A DNA stretch of 64,000 nucleotides from Pristionchus mayeri. Lineage: Eukaryota; Nematoda; Chromadorea; Rhabditida; Neodiplogasteridae. The DNA is taken from contig BTRK01000005.1 in assembly GCA_036245805.1 (NCBI GenBank), positions 12,772,001 to 12,836,000 of the forward strand, written 5' to 3'. The position numbers and the translations under genes are program-made. Below the pieces are notes generated by a model. It was not told the DNA's origin, ran no database searches, and saw only the letters and a program-made list of their open reading frames with translations. Positions 11,634 to 23,994 of this stretch are shown in pieces. Every line of letters starts with the position of its first letter. Position 1 is the first letter of the stretch.

Positions 11634-14600
11634 ATGCTAGTCGCAGCCACTTTGCTGACTATTTCAATTCATCAAGTTGAGTCCATTCAATGCCATCAGG
11701 GATATCAAGGAGGCTACTATACGTTCGTTTAGTATTCGGTTACGTTTATACTGAATAAATCGAATTTCATATATTTTCGAATAGACCGAACAATCTTTGC
11801 GAGTTGTTTCACTACATTATTTCTAAGGAGATACACTGTTCGTGTCATATTGCTAAAGGGCCTTGAATTGCAGAGGCCCGAAAGAGTGCAACGGCGATGC
11901 GTGCATGATCGATGTTCAGCCCATGTTAGCCTTTGAGAAATCTCAGGTGAAATACTAGGACACGATTAATAGTTTATTCAAAAAAATGCTTTCAGAGTTG
12001 CATCACCAACATTGACGTGGAAGCAGGATGCTGGATTGATGATCATTCAGCGTATAAGATCAAAGGGTGTATCTGCAAGTGCGATATCATACTTAAAGTA
12101 CCACTAGAAAGAAAGCTTTTTTCGAATTCGCGGCCAATGTGTGATCCGGTCCCTAGCGCGCAATTTCAAATAGTGTACACTATGATACTGTAGATCGAGT
12201 GCACGAGGGGTGGTGCACAAGGTACGTATTTTCGGGTCATTGTCGATAATTGTGTCATGGTAGGTCAAGAATAAGTACCGTACCCAATCGATCGTACAGT
12301 ACCCCCAGATACCGTATCACGCTACAGTAACCCAGAATATTGAGAACTAACTTTATTTTCAAGAAGTCAATATACCGTACCCAATCGAACCAAATTTTTC
12401 ATTGAGTTGATTCGTGCTCTATACCGTACCCAATCGATCGTACAGTACCTCCAGATACCGTATACCGCTACCGTAACCCCGATTATCGCAAACTAACTTT
12501 ATTTTTTAAAAGTCCTGGTACCGTGCCCAATCGATTATACAGTACCCAAGTAACTACCGTAACCCAGTTCCTTGGGTGAGATCCAGTTCCTTGGGTCAAA
12601 CATTTTTCTAAAATCCCAAAATCGGTTTTAAAATTATTTTAAAGTATTCTACCACATATGTGATTATTGTATAATCATTTTATGATCAATTTTGAATTTT
12701 TAGAAAAAAAATTGACCCAAGGAACTGGGTTACGGTAGTGGGTACTGTATAATCGATTGAGCGCGGTACCAGGACTTTTTAAAATAAAGTTAGTGTGCGA
12801 TAATCGGGGTTACGGTAGCGGTATACGGTATCTGGAGGTACTGTACGATCGATTGGGTACGGTATAGAGCATGGATCAACTCAATGAAAAATGTTTTGGA
12901 AAAAAGTCAGTTTACGATTGACCGTGGTGGTGTGGATTACGGTAGCAAGTGGTACTGTACACAGGGTTACGGTATGGCCACTGTAGGTTCGATTGGGTAC
13001 GGTATATTAACTTCTTGAAGATAAAGTTAGTTCTCGATATTCTGGGTTACGGTAGCGTGATACGGTATCTGGGGGTACTGTACGATCGATTGGGTACGGT
13101 ACTTAGTCTTGACCTACCATGACACAATTATCGACCATGACCCGAAAATACGTACCTTGTGCACCACCCCTCGTGCACTCTATCTACAGTATCATTGTGT
13201 ACACTATTTGAAATTGCGCGCTAAGGACTTCGGATCACACACTTTCTTCCTAGTGGTACTTTAAATCAGTGTTTATTAATCTTCTCAGATCCGATTTCTG
13301 CAATGGTGAAGTGTCTAAAATCGAGCAGTTTGCACCACTCGCTATTCCACCGTGTTCCACTCATGCATAGACAGCTTGCAATATGATACATATGCAACCA
13401 ATCTTCTCGTCTAAAGGGCTAATTTTCAAAAAAAAATGCATTAACATTCAAATTTAGGATGCTACGAATAATTACTCCGGACCAACGTGCACGATCTATG
13501 AGTCCGCCGTAAGTGAGTCCTTGTAAACAAACATTTTATTTATTCCTCAGGAATATAATATCAGCTCCTTTCAACAGAACTTTTTTATCCCGTCAAATTA
13601 TTTCGAGTATGTTTCGTTGATACATAAACAGGACATGCGAGACTATTAAGAGTATTTCGTGATGTCCTTCTTATTGATCAAACTTGGAGGTATAAACGCC
13701 TTACTCGTGGCTTCGTTGGAATATGTGAAAGTGATGTGAGTGATTTTAAGTGCACAAGTACTCTAAGAATAGAGAGCGCAGCAATCTCAATATGGAAAAA
13801 AAGAAAACAATGAATATTTTTACTACGCGTATACCACGTGTGTCGCGTAAGAATAGAATAAAATCTGGAGGTCTTGATCACATTTCCTGATCCGAATGTT
13901 TATATACATTTTTCGAAAGCTAGTAGGGCCCCCACAAGATAACTTCGAGCTTTTTTGCATATCTATTATTTCTAACCTTATTTAGGGCGTTAAAGTTTGC
14001 GTGGCCCAAAAAATGCGAATTTTGGAGGTTCGCAGCTCTTTTCAAATTCAATATCCTGACAAACTGAAAAGAACGATTTGCTCCTAGCCCATTGGGCTGC
14101 CAATTTTTTAATTAGCATTTTCGTTAAGCGATTAAAATAAATCATTTTCACCGCAAATCGAAGCCCAGGTTGATATTATACTCTAGACCTAGAGTTTTGA
14201 AAGACGAATCAAATGAGGTACTTATCGAAACTGTAATGTTGTGTGTTCTCGAGACATCGTCTTCAGAAGCTTTACCCGACCTTTACCTTTCATTTCGAGA
14301 CGAATCCCATTGTTCTCCCTATCATTTCTCACCCTCTCTCATCTCCTCCCTTTCATTTCGCGTCGCGCGCGCGGTGAAACATACCTCAACTACCCTTTTA
14401 CTTGTTTCAAATTCTTCTGATTTTATGACTTGCACAAATAAACAATATTGATCAACTATTTATGCAGTGCATTTAAAGAAAAATTTCAAAATTTCAAAGA
14501 AAAACTTTTCATGCTCTAACTTTTCATTCGATAAAGCATGAAAAGTTATGCCTAAAACTATGTTTTCATAAAAATTGACGCATGCTCGCTCGACTTATTG

Positions 14601-16807
14601 CATGAAATGTGCGCTTTCAAACAGTTTTCGGTATGGAAGACAGTGATGGGAACTGTTTTTACGGAAAATTTAGATAACAGCAGATGTAGAATTCATTTCT
14701 CTATCGACCTATCTAATTCATTACACAAATGTCGGTTCCCAATTATGTGAAACAACCGAGTTTATGTACCACATTCGTCGATTTTCTATCAATCTTTCGT
14801 CGAAGGTTCAGATCTTGTGCGATGAATGATGTTTTGCCAATTTTTTATTTCTTCTCGAATCAATGTTTTTAAATATCTTTCGAATACTAATTATTCATTT
14901 TCGACGTAGCTGCGAGCCATATGTTGATTCCTGAAGTGGATGGCAGCGTCCGTCATCTAGTATCTTCTTCTCTATTCTCTATTTTCCTGCTATTTCGAAG
15001 TTCTTTTCCACCCACAAATTTTTAGCCCATGAAATTCCGAGATGTATCTAGCTTCCGGGAAAATAACGTTTTTATCAAGATATTCTACCTCATTCTCATC
15101 AATAACGGCGTACATCTATTGCTTGCCTGTCTCTCCCGTTCCCTTCTAAGACGCTTTCTTTCCCCCTCAATGCTCTTCCATTCCACAAGTAATTGACTGT
15201 TGCGCCCTTCACGCAAATCTTCGACGATCTCTCTTTTCGGTCACTAGTGATTCTGCCGTAGAGAGACGCGACTGTTCACTCTTTCATCCGCTGAGACACG
15301 CTTAGATCTATCGGAAATTCGTTCCGAAAGCATGCGTTTCTTCAGGGGCGATTTTCAATACATGCAAATACATGCTTTTCAGACCTCATTCTCAGTCCTT
15401 TTTCGCGCTATCCTCGTATCTGATCGATCGCTTCTTATACTAGTGTGCGTATCTCTTCTCAACCGTCTGCACTCCATCCTCTTCGTTTGTGGACGCTGCC
15501 ATCCACTTCAGGAATCAACATATGGCTCGCAGCCACATCGAAAATGAATAATTAGTATTCGAAAGATAAAAAAGCAAAAACATTGATTCGAGAAGAGATA
15601 AAAAATTGTCAAAATATCATGCATCGCACAAGATCTGAACCTTAGGCGAAAGATTGATAGAAAATCGACGAATGTGGTACATAAACTCGGTTGTTTCACA
15701 TAATTGGGAACCGCAATTTGAATAATGAATTAAATAGGTCGATAGAGAAATGAATTCTGCATCTGCTGTTATCTAAATTTTCCATAAAAACAGTTCCCAT
15801 CACTGTCTTCCATACCGAAAACTGTTTGAAAGCGCACATTTCATGCAATAAGTCGAGCGAGCATGCGTCAATTTTTATGAAAACATAGTTTTAGGCATAA
15901 CTTTTCATGCCCTATCGAATGATATATAGCACGCCCTTGAATATTGAGTCTAATTTTTCTAAATCGGTAGGTCAAAATGTTGAGCTAGAGACATAAAAAT
16001 CATGTGGGAGCATACTCTACCCGTAGGTATGACACCCTACAAATTGCAAGTCGGTACGATCATTTTGAAGTCTTGTGCCACCCCCTGTAGTGGGCCGTCC
16101 CAGTCTTACAGGGAACGCTTTTTAACTTGTATTTGCTATTGATTGTCTTCTCCTAGAACTTCCAAAAATTATATAATGTTCAGGAATGCTTAAATCGCGC
16201 CAAGTTGACTACACTGCACAATTTGTCTAGTGTTGCACATAACGTGTCTTGTTATACTCATTTTGAAGTGAGTTTATGTGTAATTGACATTTCAGGATAT
16301 TAATATTTGCAATGCAATATTTACTGCATTGCATCTCAGGAGGAACTGATAACTTAGCGTTAAGATGACAGAAAAGAGCGAAATAAAAATGAATATCCTC
16401 AATTCCATTAGCTGATATAACTCAGGACGACGCAAATAATGTGTCGTGTCATGGTGATTTCTGCTACGTGGAAGCACATAGCGACATCAATACTCGGGGT
16501 TGCCTTACCATTGTTGATGACACGCTTGCCTCGCAGAAACCTTCTGTGAGTTAATCACTGAATTACACCTGAAACAAGGAAACAAATGTATTACATATAC
16601 TCGAAATTTGGAAAACAAACTTGAGAACGATCTATACACCCCTAAACGAATTCCAAGAGCGAGAAATCAAATAGTGCACCTTGTCCTTGACATTTTCCAC
16701 ATCATTACTATTAGAAATTTAAGGTTGGATATTATCGCTTTCGCACCCTCGAGTTTTACCTTTGCTCCGAAAATTTCTGCAATCTGGAGACTGTCGCCGC
16801 ATACAAG
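11634..16807 (+). CDS. Multi-ET-module secreted protein with transposon-filled introns
   Basis: Exon 11634-11722 gives a signal peptide (MLVAATLLTISIHQVES) then QCHQGYQGG. Exon 11874-11946 carries CNGDACMI. Exon 11996-12078 carries SCITNIDVEAGCW and GCICK. The next exon from 13289 completes the C-x-C-x3-CN signature of an ET module with SDFCNGEVSK. Further exons: 13458-13508 (GPTCTIYES), about 13551-13610, about 16425-16545 (VSCHGDFCY, RGCLTIVDD) and 16715-16807 (FYLCSENFCNLE), a second domain end. Phases agree for exons 1 to 4. The donor after exon 4 appears to be GC (CAT/GCATAG), which is uncertain, and I could not fix the terminal exon. Two foldback elements occupy introns. Probably extracellular; role unknown. 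Could be active or decaying. Confidence 0.55.
12090..13268. mobile_element. Foldback element with iterated internal motif, in ET gene intron
   Basis: The arms run from about 12090 and from about 13268 inwards; ACTTAAAGTACCACTAG at the left mirrors CTAGTGGTACTTTAAAT at the right. They stay complementary to roughly 12640 and 12690. Each arm contains several degenerate copies of TACCGTACCCAATCGATCG and CAGATACCGTA blocks. The element fills nearly the whole intron between 12078 and 13289, and no ORF is present. Confidence 0.85.
14490..15935. mobile_element. Foldback element with about 0.45 kb arms and unique centre
   Basis: The left arm (about 14500-14955, ending CTGAAGTGGATGGCAGCGTCC) is matched in reverse complement by about 15491-15925 (starting GGACGCTGCCATCCACTTCA). 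The 0.53 kb centre is pyrimidine-rich and unrelated to the arms. Sequence from the outer edge onward (15895-16110) is related to a dispersed repeat at 23480-23715. It lies in the large intron of the ET-module gene. Confidence 0.8.
15895..16110. repeat. Dispersed repeat, copy 1
   Basis: Shares blocks with 23480-23715, including CGGTAGGTCAAAA, GACATAAAA and CATTTTGAAG..TTGTGCCACC, in the same order and orientation. There is no coding potential. Confidence 0.6.
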
Positions 16808-17580
16808 GTAAAACGATTGTACTCCATGTAATTTTCAGCAAACCGGCCATGAGTCGCTAGTGTCGAACAATACACAATTCAGAATGGAAATATCATTGAG
16901 GCAACAACAAAATCAACTAACGAAATTTCATATTTTCATGTGCTATATTTCATTGTTGCTCTGATATGTGGTATAATTTGATAAATTGTTTGAGATTTTG
17001 TCGAGAAGATGCAAAAATGACGCAATTTGCGATTTCACCCGAGTGTTTTAGCAGCAATCTTAGAAAATGCATTGACTGTACATTATTCGAATCTCCTGTC
17101 TAGTTATGTGCTGTGAATTCTAATCATGTTTTAGCAATATATTCAACTTGCTACTATCATGCAAATAATTCAATTAATTTGAAACAATGACACCACAGGT
17201 CTTCGTTAGATCGCAGGTGGCGTTTGACAAAATGTTTAAAATAATTCGATCTCTTCTAGATTCTCAGGAATGATGTATCTGAAGATAATAAACTTTCAGT
17301 TTAAGTTTGAAAGCCGAGAAATCAAAATTGCCTAAAAGCCATTCAAATATATGTACAATATATTCTTTCAAAGTTAAGCTACAATTATGTTACAAGGTGC
17401 AAAATGACCAGCTTGACAAGCGGAACAACTTTTCTGTTGGCCACTTTGAGAAACGAAAGTATGAAGAATTGATATTTCAGATAGAATTTTTTCCACCGTT
17501 ATTGCAGACAGATACAATCCGTAATTGTGGTGCAAAACCTCGGAACATCAAATGTTATGTATTTTTCCTTTTTTTAGGTA

Positions 17581-19192
17581 TCAAATGAACAATGATGTCA
17601 GAAAGACTGGGACGATGATAAACGGTATTCGATAGCTCGATTTAGTCGTTGTTTCTACCGCATCGGTAGTCGTTTTTACAGTTGTTGTTTTGGGTGATTC
17701 AGTCGTTGTCGTCGTTGCTTTCATTGTTGTAGTCGTGATCGGTGGATTTTCGGCCTGAAATTAAGATCAGAATGGAAGAAATAAATTTAGATTACTTTGA
17801 AGACATCTCTCAAGTTGCAATGATCCTCCAGAAAATCAGGTAGAAATTCAGCTTCATATACTCGTAGATTCCGGCCTACAACACGATTTCATTGTATAGC
17901 CCTTCCTTCCACCCACTCTACAATCGTTCAAATTATGTTCTATGTGAACGTGATTCACGAAAACCAAAATAGGGAGCTGAATGGAGCAATGAATGTGCCA
18001 TGGTTACCTTCATCTTCCCCTCTGCCAGACTCTCATCGACAATCGTTAGACAACCACGAGTAATTGAAGCGTCTCCGAATTTGCTCATGTAGCAGAATTC
18101 TCCTTCACAAGACTTGGTCGAAGTCTCGTTGTCTGTGAGGAAGAATGGCAGGTCGAAGGTGTCTTGATAGCTGTAGCAGGTCACTTGCTTCTTCGAGCTC
18201 GTGAAATTCCCATTGCTGAGAGATTTGGCCAGTTTCGAGCATTTCTAAATAAAATAATACGGATAATTCAGTTGTTGGTAGACAACTAACATTACTGTCG
18301 CACTTTGCCAAACCCCATTGACTTATCCACTATTTTCTTTTTGTTTTTTAACACGGACGTTTGATCGATCATTATCGTATTTATGAAGAGCCTGGAAACA
18401 AATTTATTTTTTAACGACCAATACCAAGAGTACTCGTGTAGTGTCACGGGCTCGCCGAACGAGAGACAGGTGTTTCTGAAAAAAATATTTTAAAACAATA
18501 AATGCTTTTGAATCATAATTCATATCCTTGTCGGTCGTGAAGAGGCACGTTGTGTTATCGCAACCGGATGATTCGGGCTGTGAAGATGGATTCCATTCGA
18601 ATAAAAAATCGTGAAAATACCGCTGGACATGTCGAGCTGTTGAGAGGTGTGATAGGAGCGATGCCGTACTTGTCCACATTGCAAAAGTCGTCCCTGGCAG
18701 AAACGATGATATTTTTGAAAACAGCAAGAATCATTACAGATATAAAATTTGAGTCTTATATTTCACAATTGAAGGAAGACAATTATACCCACAGACAAAC
18801 GCATAGAGTATTCATCGGCCCTTCGAAACAGCCGAAATTAGCGTCTGCGTTGGAAATGCATCCCTAAATCAGGATCAGTGATCATCTCGTCATGTAAAAT
18901 TGGAAGTATTTTTTCTAAAACGTAGTTCAATTAATTCTACCTGAAAGATCATCGGATCAACACTAAAACCGAATTGGAAGCGAGTCACGCACGCATCTCC
19001 AGTGCAGTTCGAAGTTTCACTATAGAGAACGGTATTGTGGTTGTTGGATTGTTTTTCAATTTGAAGCCCCTCCTCTAGTACGAAATTCGGGAAATGCACA
19101 TCAACTCACTCCACAAGGTCCAGCTTCTCGTAGCATTCGAGCGAATAGGAAATCTGGAGGAAGAGAAATGAGAGTAAAATCAATTTCATCAT
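17581..19192 (-). pseudogene. ET-module protein with Thr-rich tail (copy A), probably decayed
   Basis: On the - strand: exon 19192-19110 (signal peptide MMKLILLSFLFLQISYS, then ECYEKLD), about 19074-18941 (SNCTGDACVTRF), 18863-18793 (GCISNADANFGCFEG...CVCL), 18693-18621 (DDFCNVDKYGIAP, completing an ET module), 18577 to about 18500 (SSGCDNTTCLF), about 18250-18020 (CEGEFCYMSKFG, RGCLTIVDESLAEG), about 17880-17815, and 17754-17581 (Thr-rich stalk ending in a hydrophobic SYRIPFIIVPVFLTS, suggesting a membrane or GPI tail). Two indels relative to copies B and C break the frame: an extra G near 19068 and two extra bases near 17860 inside FYLC..DHCN. Probably a pseudogene. It is convergent with the ET gene to its left and divergent from the F-box gene at 20210. 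Confidence 0.65.
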
Positions 19193-20209
19193 AGAGATCT
19201 ACTCAGCATACTACTTCTTCATCGAGTTGTGAAAAAGCAAAGTTGCTCGACATTTCGAAAGAAACATCTGGTCTCGAGAAAAGGTTAAGTTACAGAGGTA
19301 GCCCCACCTGTTCCTTCATACGAAGAAAAGGGTACTTTGTTTATTTCGTTGCCTGTGTGAGATGCCATTGAAACAATGCATAGATATTTCGATGCACAAT
19401 TTATCGAATACACAAAAATAGGAAAAAAGAAGAGCTGAAATGTTTAAAAATTGACACCACCAGGTCAAACTGATTGTGATTTCTGAGTTTCTCTGTTATA
19501 ATATTTTTTTCATTTTTCTGAATTCGAGGAAATCAAAAAAATTCATCACTAATGTACTGTACATTGTCGCGTGACTATCGTTATTTACGTTTTGCACCAA
19601 TGTCAATCTCTTCAATATTTTATTCCTGGAAAATTCCTGGAAAACATTCCAAAAGTAATGGAAATATGAAACAGAAACAAGAGATAGCCAGGCCCGCTCA
19701 TCTCCTTCATGCAATATGAAACAGAAACCTATGTGAAATGCTATCGGAATGAGATCAAAGTTGTATGTACTTAGTCATCACATTTAACGCGCTTTGTTGG
19801 CGGCTTCCCTCACTACAACTATAGCGCACGCCTCTCTTTTTCACTCTCACTCTTCTCCCTCTCTCCCTCTCCTTCTTTCTCTCTAGATAACGCAATAGCA
19901 CACAAAACACTAGTACACGTCTCACTCTCTCCCTCGCATCTGCAATCTCTCTCCTTTTCATTGATCCTCTAGCGCGTTACCCATCCCTTTTTTATTCCGG
20001 ACACTTTGAGTCAAGGGTACACATGTGTATTCTCGCCAGAAATCCTAACGGTGCCCCCTGATTTGCCCAACACTATTACACGTGTCCATTTCATATTTCC
20101 ATTTTGCCCGGCCCGCTCTTCTCCCACTGGCATTCCTTTCGTCGTAATCGCTGAACTGTTATTTCGAATAAAACTCTACCGTTCCAATCTTAACTTATTC
20201 AGTTTAACT
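19193..20209. promoter_or_regulatory. Divergent ET / F-box intergenic region, duplicated
   Basis: This kilobase separates an ET-module gene (-) from an F-box gene (+). It is clearly repeated at 52669-53780, between the second ET / F-box pair. Both contain CGAGAAAAGGTTAAGTT, CTACAACTAT, CT-rich tracts and CTCTAGCGCGTT shortly before the F-box start. It probably holds both promoters. No transposon is visible here. Confidence 0.55.
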
Positions 20210-22598
20210 ATGGACATCTTCTCACTTCCCGATGTATTCCTTCGTGATCTAATGAAAACTGTAGAGATTAAAGACCGTCTGAGGCTGCGTCTTACTTGCC
20301 GGTTAGGCTTCTTGCTTGTTAGTTCCGGAGTGAAAGAATTTCAGAGCATTCGAAAAATTGGTTGCCGAATCGCACGCCGGATATTTCCATCACGGAGGAA
20401 TGCATCAAGCACCAGTCGATGTAGGACACTTTGAAATTGTTTTTTTTGTTTTGAAAAAATGTAAATGATCGTCTTCAGAACTCATTCAAATTCTACATTG
20501 GCGTTGCTCACTTCAAAGACATTGAAGCATCGGATGAGGGATTTCGTCAATGCATCAATCTTCGAAATCGACTATTCAGCGGAATCGAACTCGAATCTTT
20601 CTCAGTTAATGTGAGCATTAATAATGTTGATGTTCCAGTGCAGTGCTGATGACAAATAGGCCACTTTGTAAATTAAAACATAAGTTTAGTAAATCTAAAG
20701 TATTTCAGTTCGGCGACGACGCTACTGTGCTCTCAAAAGAATTCATTCGTAAATTCACGCAAAATTTCAAAATTGATCACATGACTTTCCTATATGTGCT
20801 TTCCCTGGTGCAACTGAGCATGTAATGCCACCATCATTTGTTTAGTAGAATACCGCCGTTTAGTAGTCAACAGTTAATAGAAAAACGAGTACAATTATAA
20901 TGAGATTCAAAAAATTAAGAAAATCATTCAGAATACGCGAAATGATGTCTTGGTTTCCACAATGCAAAGCCGACATTTCATTGTATTTCTGGCCCGGATC
21001 GGATGTACTTCAATCTCTTCCTCCCCTGAAGGCGCTATCTATCTTCGATAGCAACACAGATGTCAGCCTGTTCTCTGCTTATCCAGCGATATTCAGGCAT
21101 TAAAAAACAGAACAGGCAGAAAGAATAACTGCATTCACATTATTACTGAAAATGTGTTAATATGATTTTTTCTCGGCAGTATGATGCCTCAAATTGGCCA
21201 TGGCAAATCGATTCCGCTTTATTCTTCGACCTTCTTAGCAAGCACACATGTCTAAATCTGAACAACGTATCGATATTGTCGGGGGATCTAGAAAGAACAG
21301 TTCTGGTAAAGTGTGCATATCCCATTCGACGACAAATGAACCATATTTCAGATAATCTCAGACGAAAGAAGGGAGAAAAATATTCAAATCTTGGTCAAGA
21401 AAGCAATAGTGGCAGAGTGGTTGAAGTCTCACAGAATTTTCCAGAGTTATAAGAAGGGTGACCGGCATGGTCAGGTTAGTATTAGGTTGTCTCAAAAGTT
21501 TCTCCCTATTTTATTCTTCAAGTTTTTTCTCGCTTGCTTTTCCTGTCGGTAATTTCCATTTAGTGCAAGTTTGGGTTATGTAAGAAGAATGCAATAATAG
21601 GTTTGCTTTCGTTCCTAGAAAGCTTTGTATGCGAATAATTATGCGATATCTCGAAAACTGTGAAAATGTTCATTTTTGGGTGCTCTTTCTTTGTCACTAC
21701 AATTTGAATACGACCTAACATTTGGTTATGCCCTCATGATATGTGATATTATAAGAGGTGCTCTTCAAGATTATAGCAAAATATCCGGCATTCAAGACGT
21801 ATTAAGAACAGGGTAGAGCAAAAAGGCTGATTTCGAAGGACAAATTTCGCCATCCAGCTTTCGAATACTACTGTTCACGATCAGGTTGTTGTAGACTTCC
21901 CGAATTTAAAGTTTATAACAAACATGCTGAGTACTTTACTGACCACAACAATTGAGCTGGCTGGGCCAATCGTAAAAGGTGCATGGCTATGCAATGTTTA
22001 TCAACAGAAAACTGCCTAGCTTGATTTTACGATCAAGAGCTCATCCCAAGTGGGGATAATCAGGCCTGCTCACTATAATGCATACAACGCATGCCCACAT
22101 ATCGCGCTTGACAATAGTGTGTCAGTAATGTGTCTTTCACAATTCTCCATTCAACTATGAGCAAATAAAAATAATGGTTCTGGCGCAGTTTCGCTGAATT
22201 TGGAAGTTTTCTATATTGGCATTACTACTTGTGTAGACCTGTGGTAGCATATTTTCGAAAGAGTGACCAAGCACCATTCGAATACTGAAGGACTTGTGGG
22301 GACTCATCAACATTGAAGGAAATGATAAATAAAAATTTTAAATTGGTAAAAAAGGGAGAAACTTTTGAGACAACCTAATACAATACATATACACTTTGTA
22401 TTGGAAAAATCAAAAATTGAAATTGTGTGCTTCCCATTTCAATAGTTATTTTAGTATGAAGTTGCATCTGAGCTCGGACAACGCACTAACATGGGACTTC
22501 GCTACACCAAAGCGACATCTCGACCTTGTCTCATTGAAGTTCTAGGAAATGTATGGGAGGAAGGCAATACACACATCAACATGAAGAATGTCGAATAA
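20210..22598 (+). CDS. F-box protein, 311 aa (copy 1)
   Basis: Eight exons: 20210-20301, 20345-20420, 20479-20610, 20709-20821, 20932-21061, 21180-21305, 21352-21474, 22455-22598; 312 codons with stop, no interruption. Residues 1 to about 45 form an F-box (MDIFSLPDVFLRDLMKTVEI, RLRLTCRAFEKLVAESH). F-box proteins link substrates to Skp1-Cullin ubiquitin ligases. The rest, with SNWPWQIDSALFF, LYFWPGSDVLQSLPPLK and SYKKGDRHGQ, is the kind of nematode-specific C-terminal region thought to bind targets; I cannot name the domain. Every exon length equals that of the copy at 53781-55325, strong evidence that the model is right. The last intron is swollen to 980 bases by a mariner-like relic. Confidence 0.88.
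21482..22378. mobile_element. Mariner-like relic in F-box intron
   Basis: Inverted ends TTAGGTTGTCTCAAAAGTTT and AAACTTTTGAGACAACCTAA enclose 897 bp, with TA on both sides (21480-21481 and 22379-22380). The interior shows no long ORF; short pieces look like eroded transposase. The orthologous intron of the F-box copy at 55116-55181 is only 66 bp and lacks it. Confidence 0.85.
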
Positions 22599-23479
22599 TG
22601 ACATAGCAAATGCTTATATGATTTCAATATAGTGTCCACCAAATCCCCGAAACCGCAATTATCGACACGTTGTAGGCCTTTAAAATAAATGATAATTATC
22701 TTTGATCTTATACATCCATTCACAAGATAGATTTGACTATAACCTATTTATGCATACGTAATTAGGTATAAATACATATTATTATTCAACGATTCATTGC
22801 TCCCGGAGGATATATTGTATCGATTTTTTAAAATTTATTTTGACAATGATTTCCTAAAAAAACAGCGGTTTCAATTATCTCAAAAAGGCAGACTATCGGC
22901 TGATTGGTAAAAATGAAGTAGGTGACCTACCTTATTATAGTGGATATCAACAATGTACGATCCCGGAATTCCGTGATATTTACGCAATGTAATACTTTTT
23001 TTTGTACTGCTATTTCGTCGTCAGTCCAAGCATCATTCGAAAAGTCCTTGCTGGATTCTTAGGCAAACGGCATCATATACGTACTGTTCGATCTTTTATA
23101 CAGTGAATGTGTAAACACTATATTTGGAAGTCATTAACGAGGAAAGTGAATTAAGCCAGGAAATTCTTGCCAAAAACAAATTTGAAGCAATATTGGGTAG
23201 AAGAAAAGTTGGCAAAAGGTCATGCGTCGGAGCGGATTCGAACCCTCGTCGGCAAATGGGCGACATAAATCATGAAAAACGACAACTATGAGGATATATA
23301 CGACAACGATATACTTAAATTTAAAAATTTTATAAAAAAGCAAAAATGGATGGCGAATCAAATGAGCACAAAATCAATTGGTACAAATTGAATCTTTGTA
23401 GTCGGAAAAATCAAAAACCTTCAAAAATGCCACTTTTTGTTGCATTTCCAGTTGTAACTCATGCATATTTGCATTAAAC
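22599..23479. other. Intergenic; F-box 3' flank shared with 57.3 kb
   Basis: No gene is visible. About 22785-22915 is repeated in inverted orientation at 57265-57390 (blocks TGCTCCCGGAGGATAT and AAAAACAGCGGTTTCAA), consistent with an inverted copy of an F-box 3' flank there. A lone B-box-like GGTTCGAATCC (reverse strand, near 23230) has no A box. Confidence 0.45.
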
Positions 23480-23715
23480 GTGATGAAAAGTGAGATTTAG
23501 GCGTAACTTTCAATGCTCTTTCGAATGGTATATAACATGAGGCAATATGATGAGTTCTATTTTTCGAGTTCGGTAGGTCAAAAAGTCGAGTTAGCGACAT
23601 AAAATTTAAGTGGAAGTGAACCCTACCCATAGGCATTACCCATTTAAAATTGTGGCTCGATACGACCATTTTGAAGCATTGTGCCACCCTCCTCCCATTC
23701 TTACCGAGAACGCGT
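23480..23715. repeat. Dispersed repeat, copy 2
   Basis: Matches 15895-16110 in order and orientation, including GGTATATAACATGAG-like and GACCATTTTGAAGCATTGTGCC blocks. Non-coding. Confidence 0.6.
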
Positions 23716-23759
23716 TTTAAATGTTTCCAACAATTAAATAACCCACTTTATCATAAACT

Positions 23760-23945
23760 TACGTACGCCAGAACCATGGAAAATGCATCATACCATCGAT
23801 CGTCTTGTCCACAATGTCTCCCGTCCTAATGTCTTCTCCAGTTTTTCTGAGTAAGACCCTTTTATTACCGTTGTAATCATATGGCAGTTTTGACACGTAA
23901 CGCATCTCAATGTTCATCTTGACAAAACGCTCATTATCTGCTCCA
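23760..23945 (-). other. Exon-like segment, unknown protein
   Basis: On the - strand, a 61-codon open stretch lies between an acceptor-like GGAGCAG and a GTAAGT donor. It encodes a basic peptide with RYVSKLPYDYNG and VDKTIDGMMHFPWFW. A recognisable but broken counterpart lies at 2600-2830 in the other copy of this block. No family recognised and no neighbouring exon fixed. Confidence 0.35.
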
Positions 23946-23994
23946 TAATATAAAAACAAAAATTACGAATATTGTTTTCACTTTTTTAAAGCGA

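Noticed and set aside
23215..23250. B-box-like GGTTCGAATCC on the - strand, possible tRNA
   Set aside because: No A box or D arm at the right distance and no cloverleaf.
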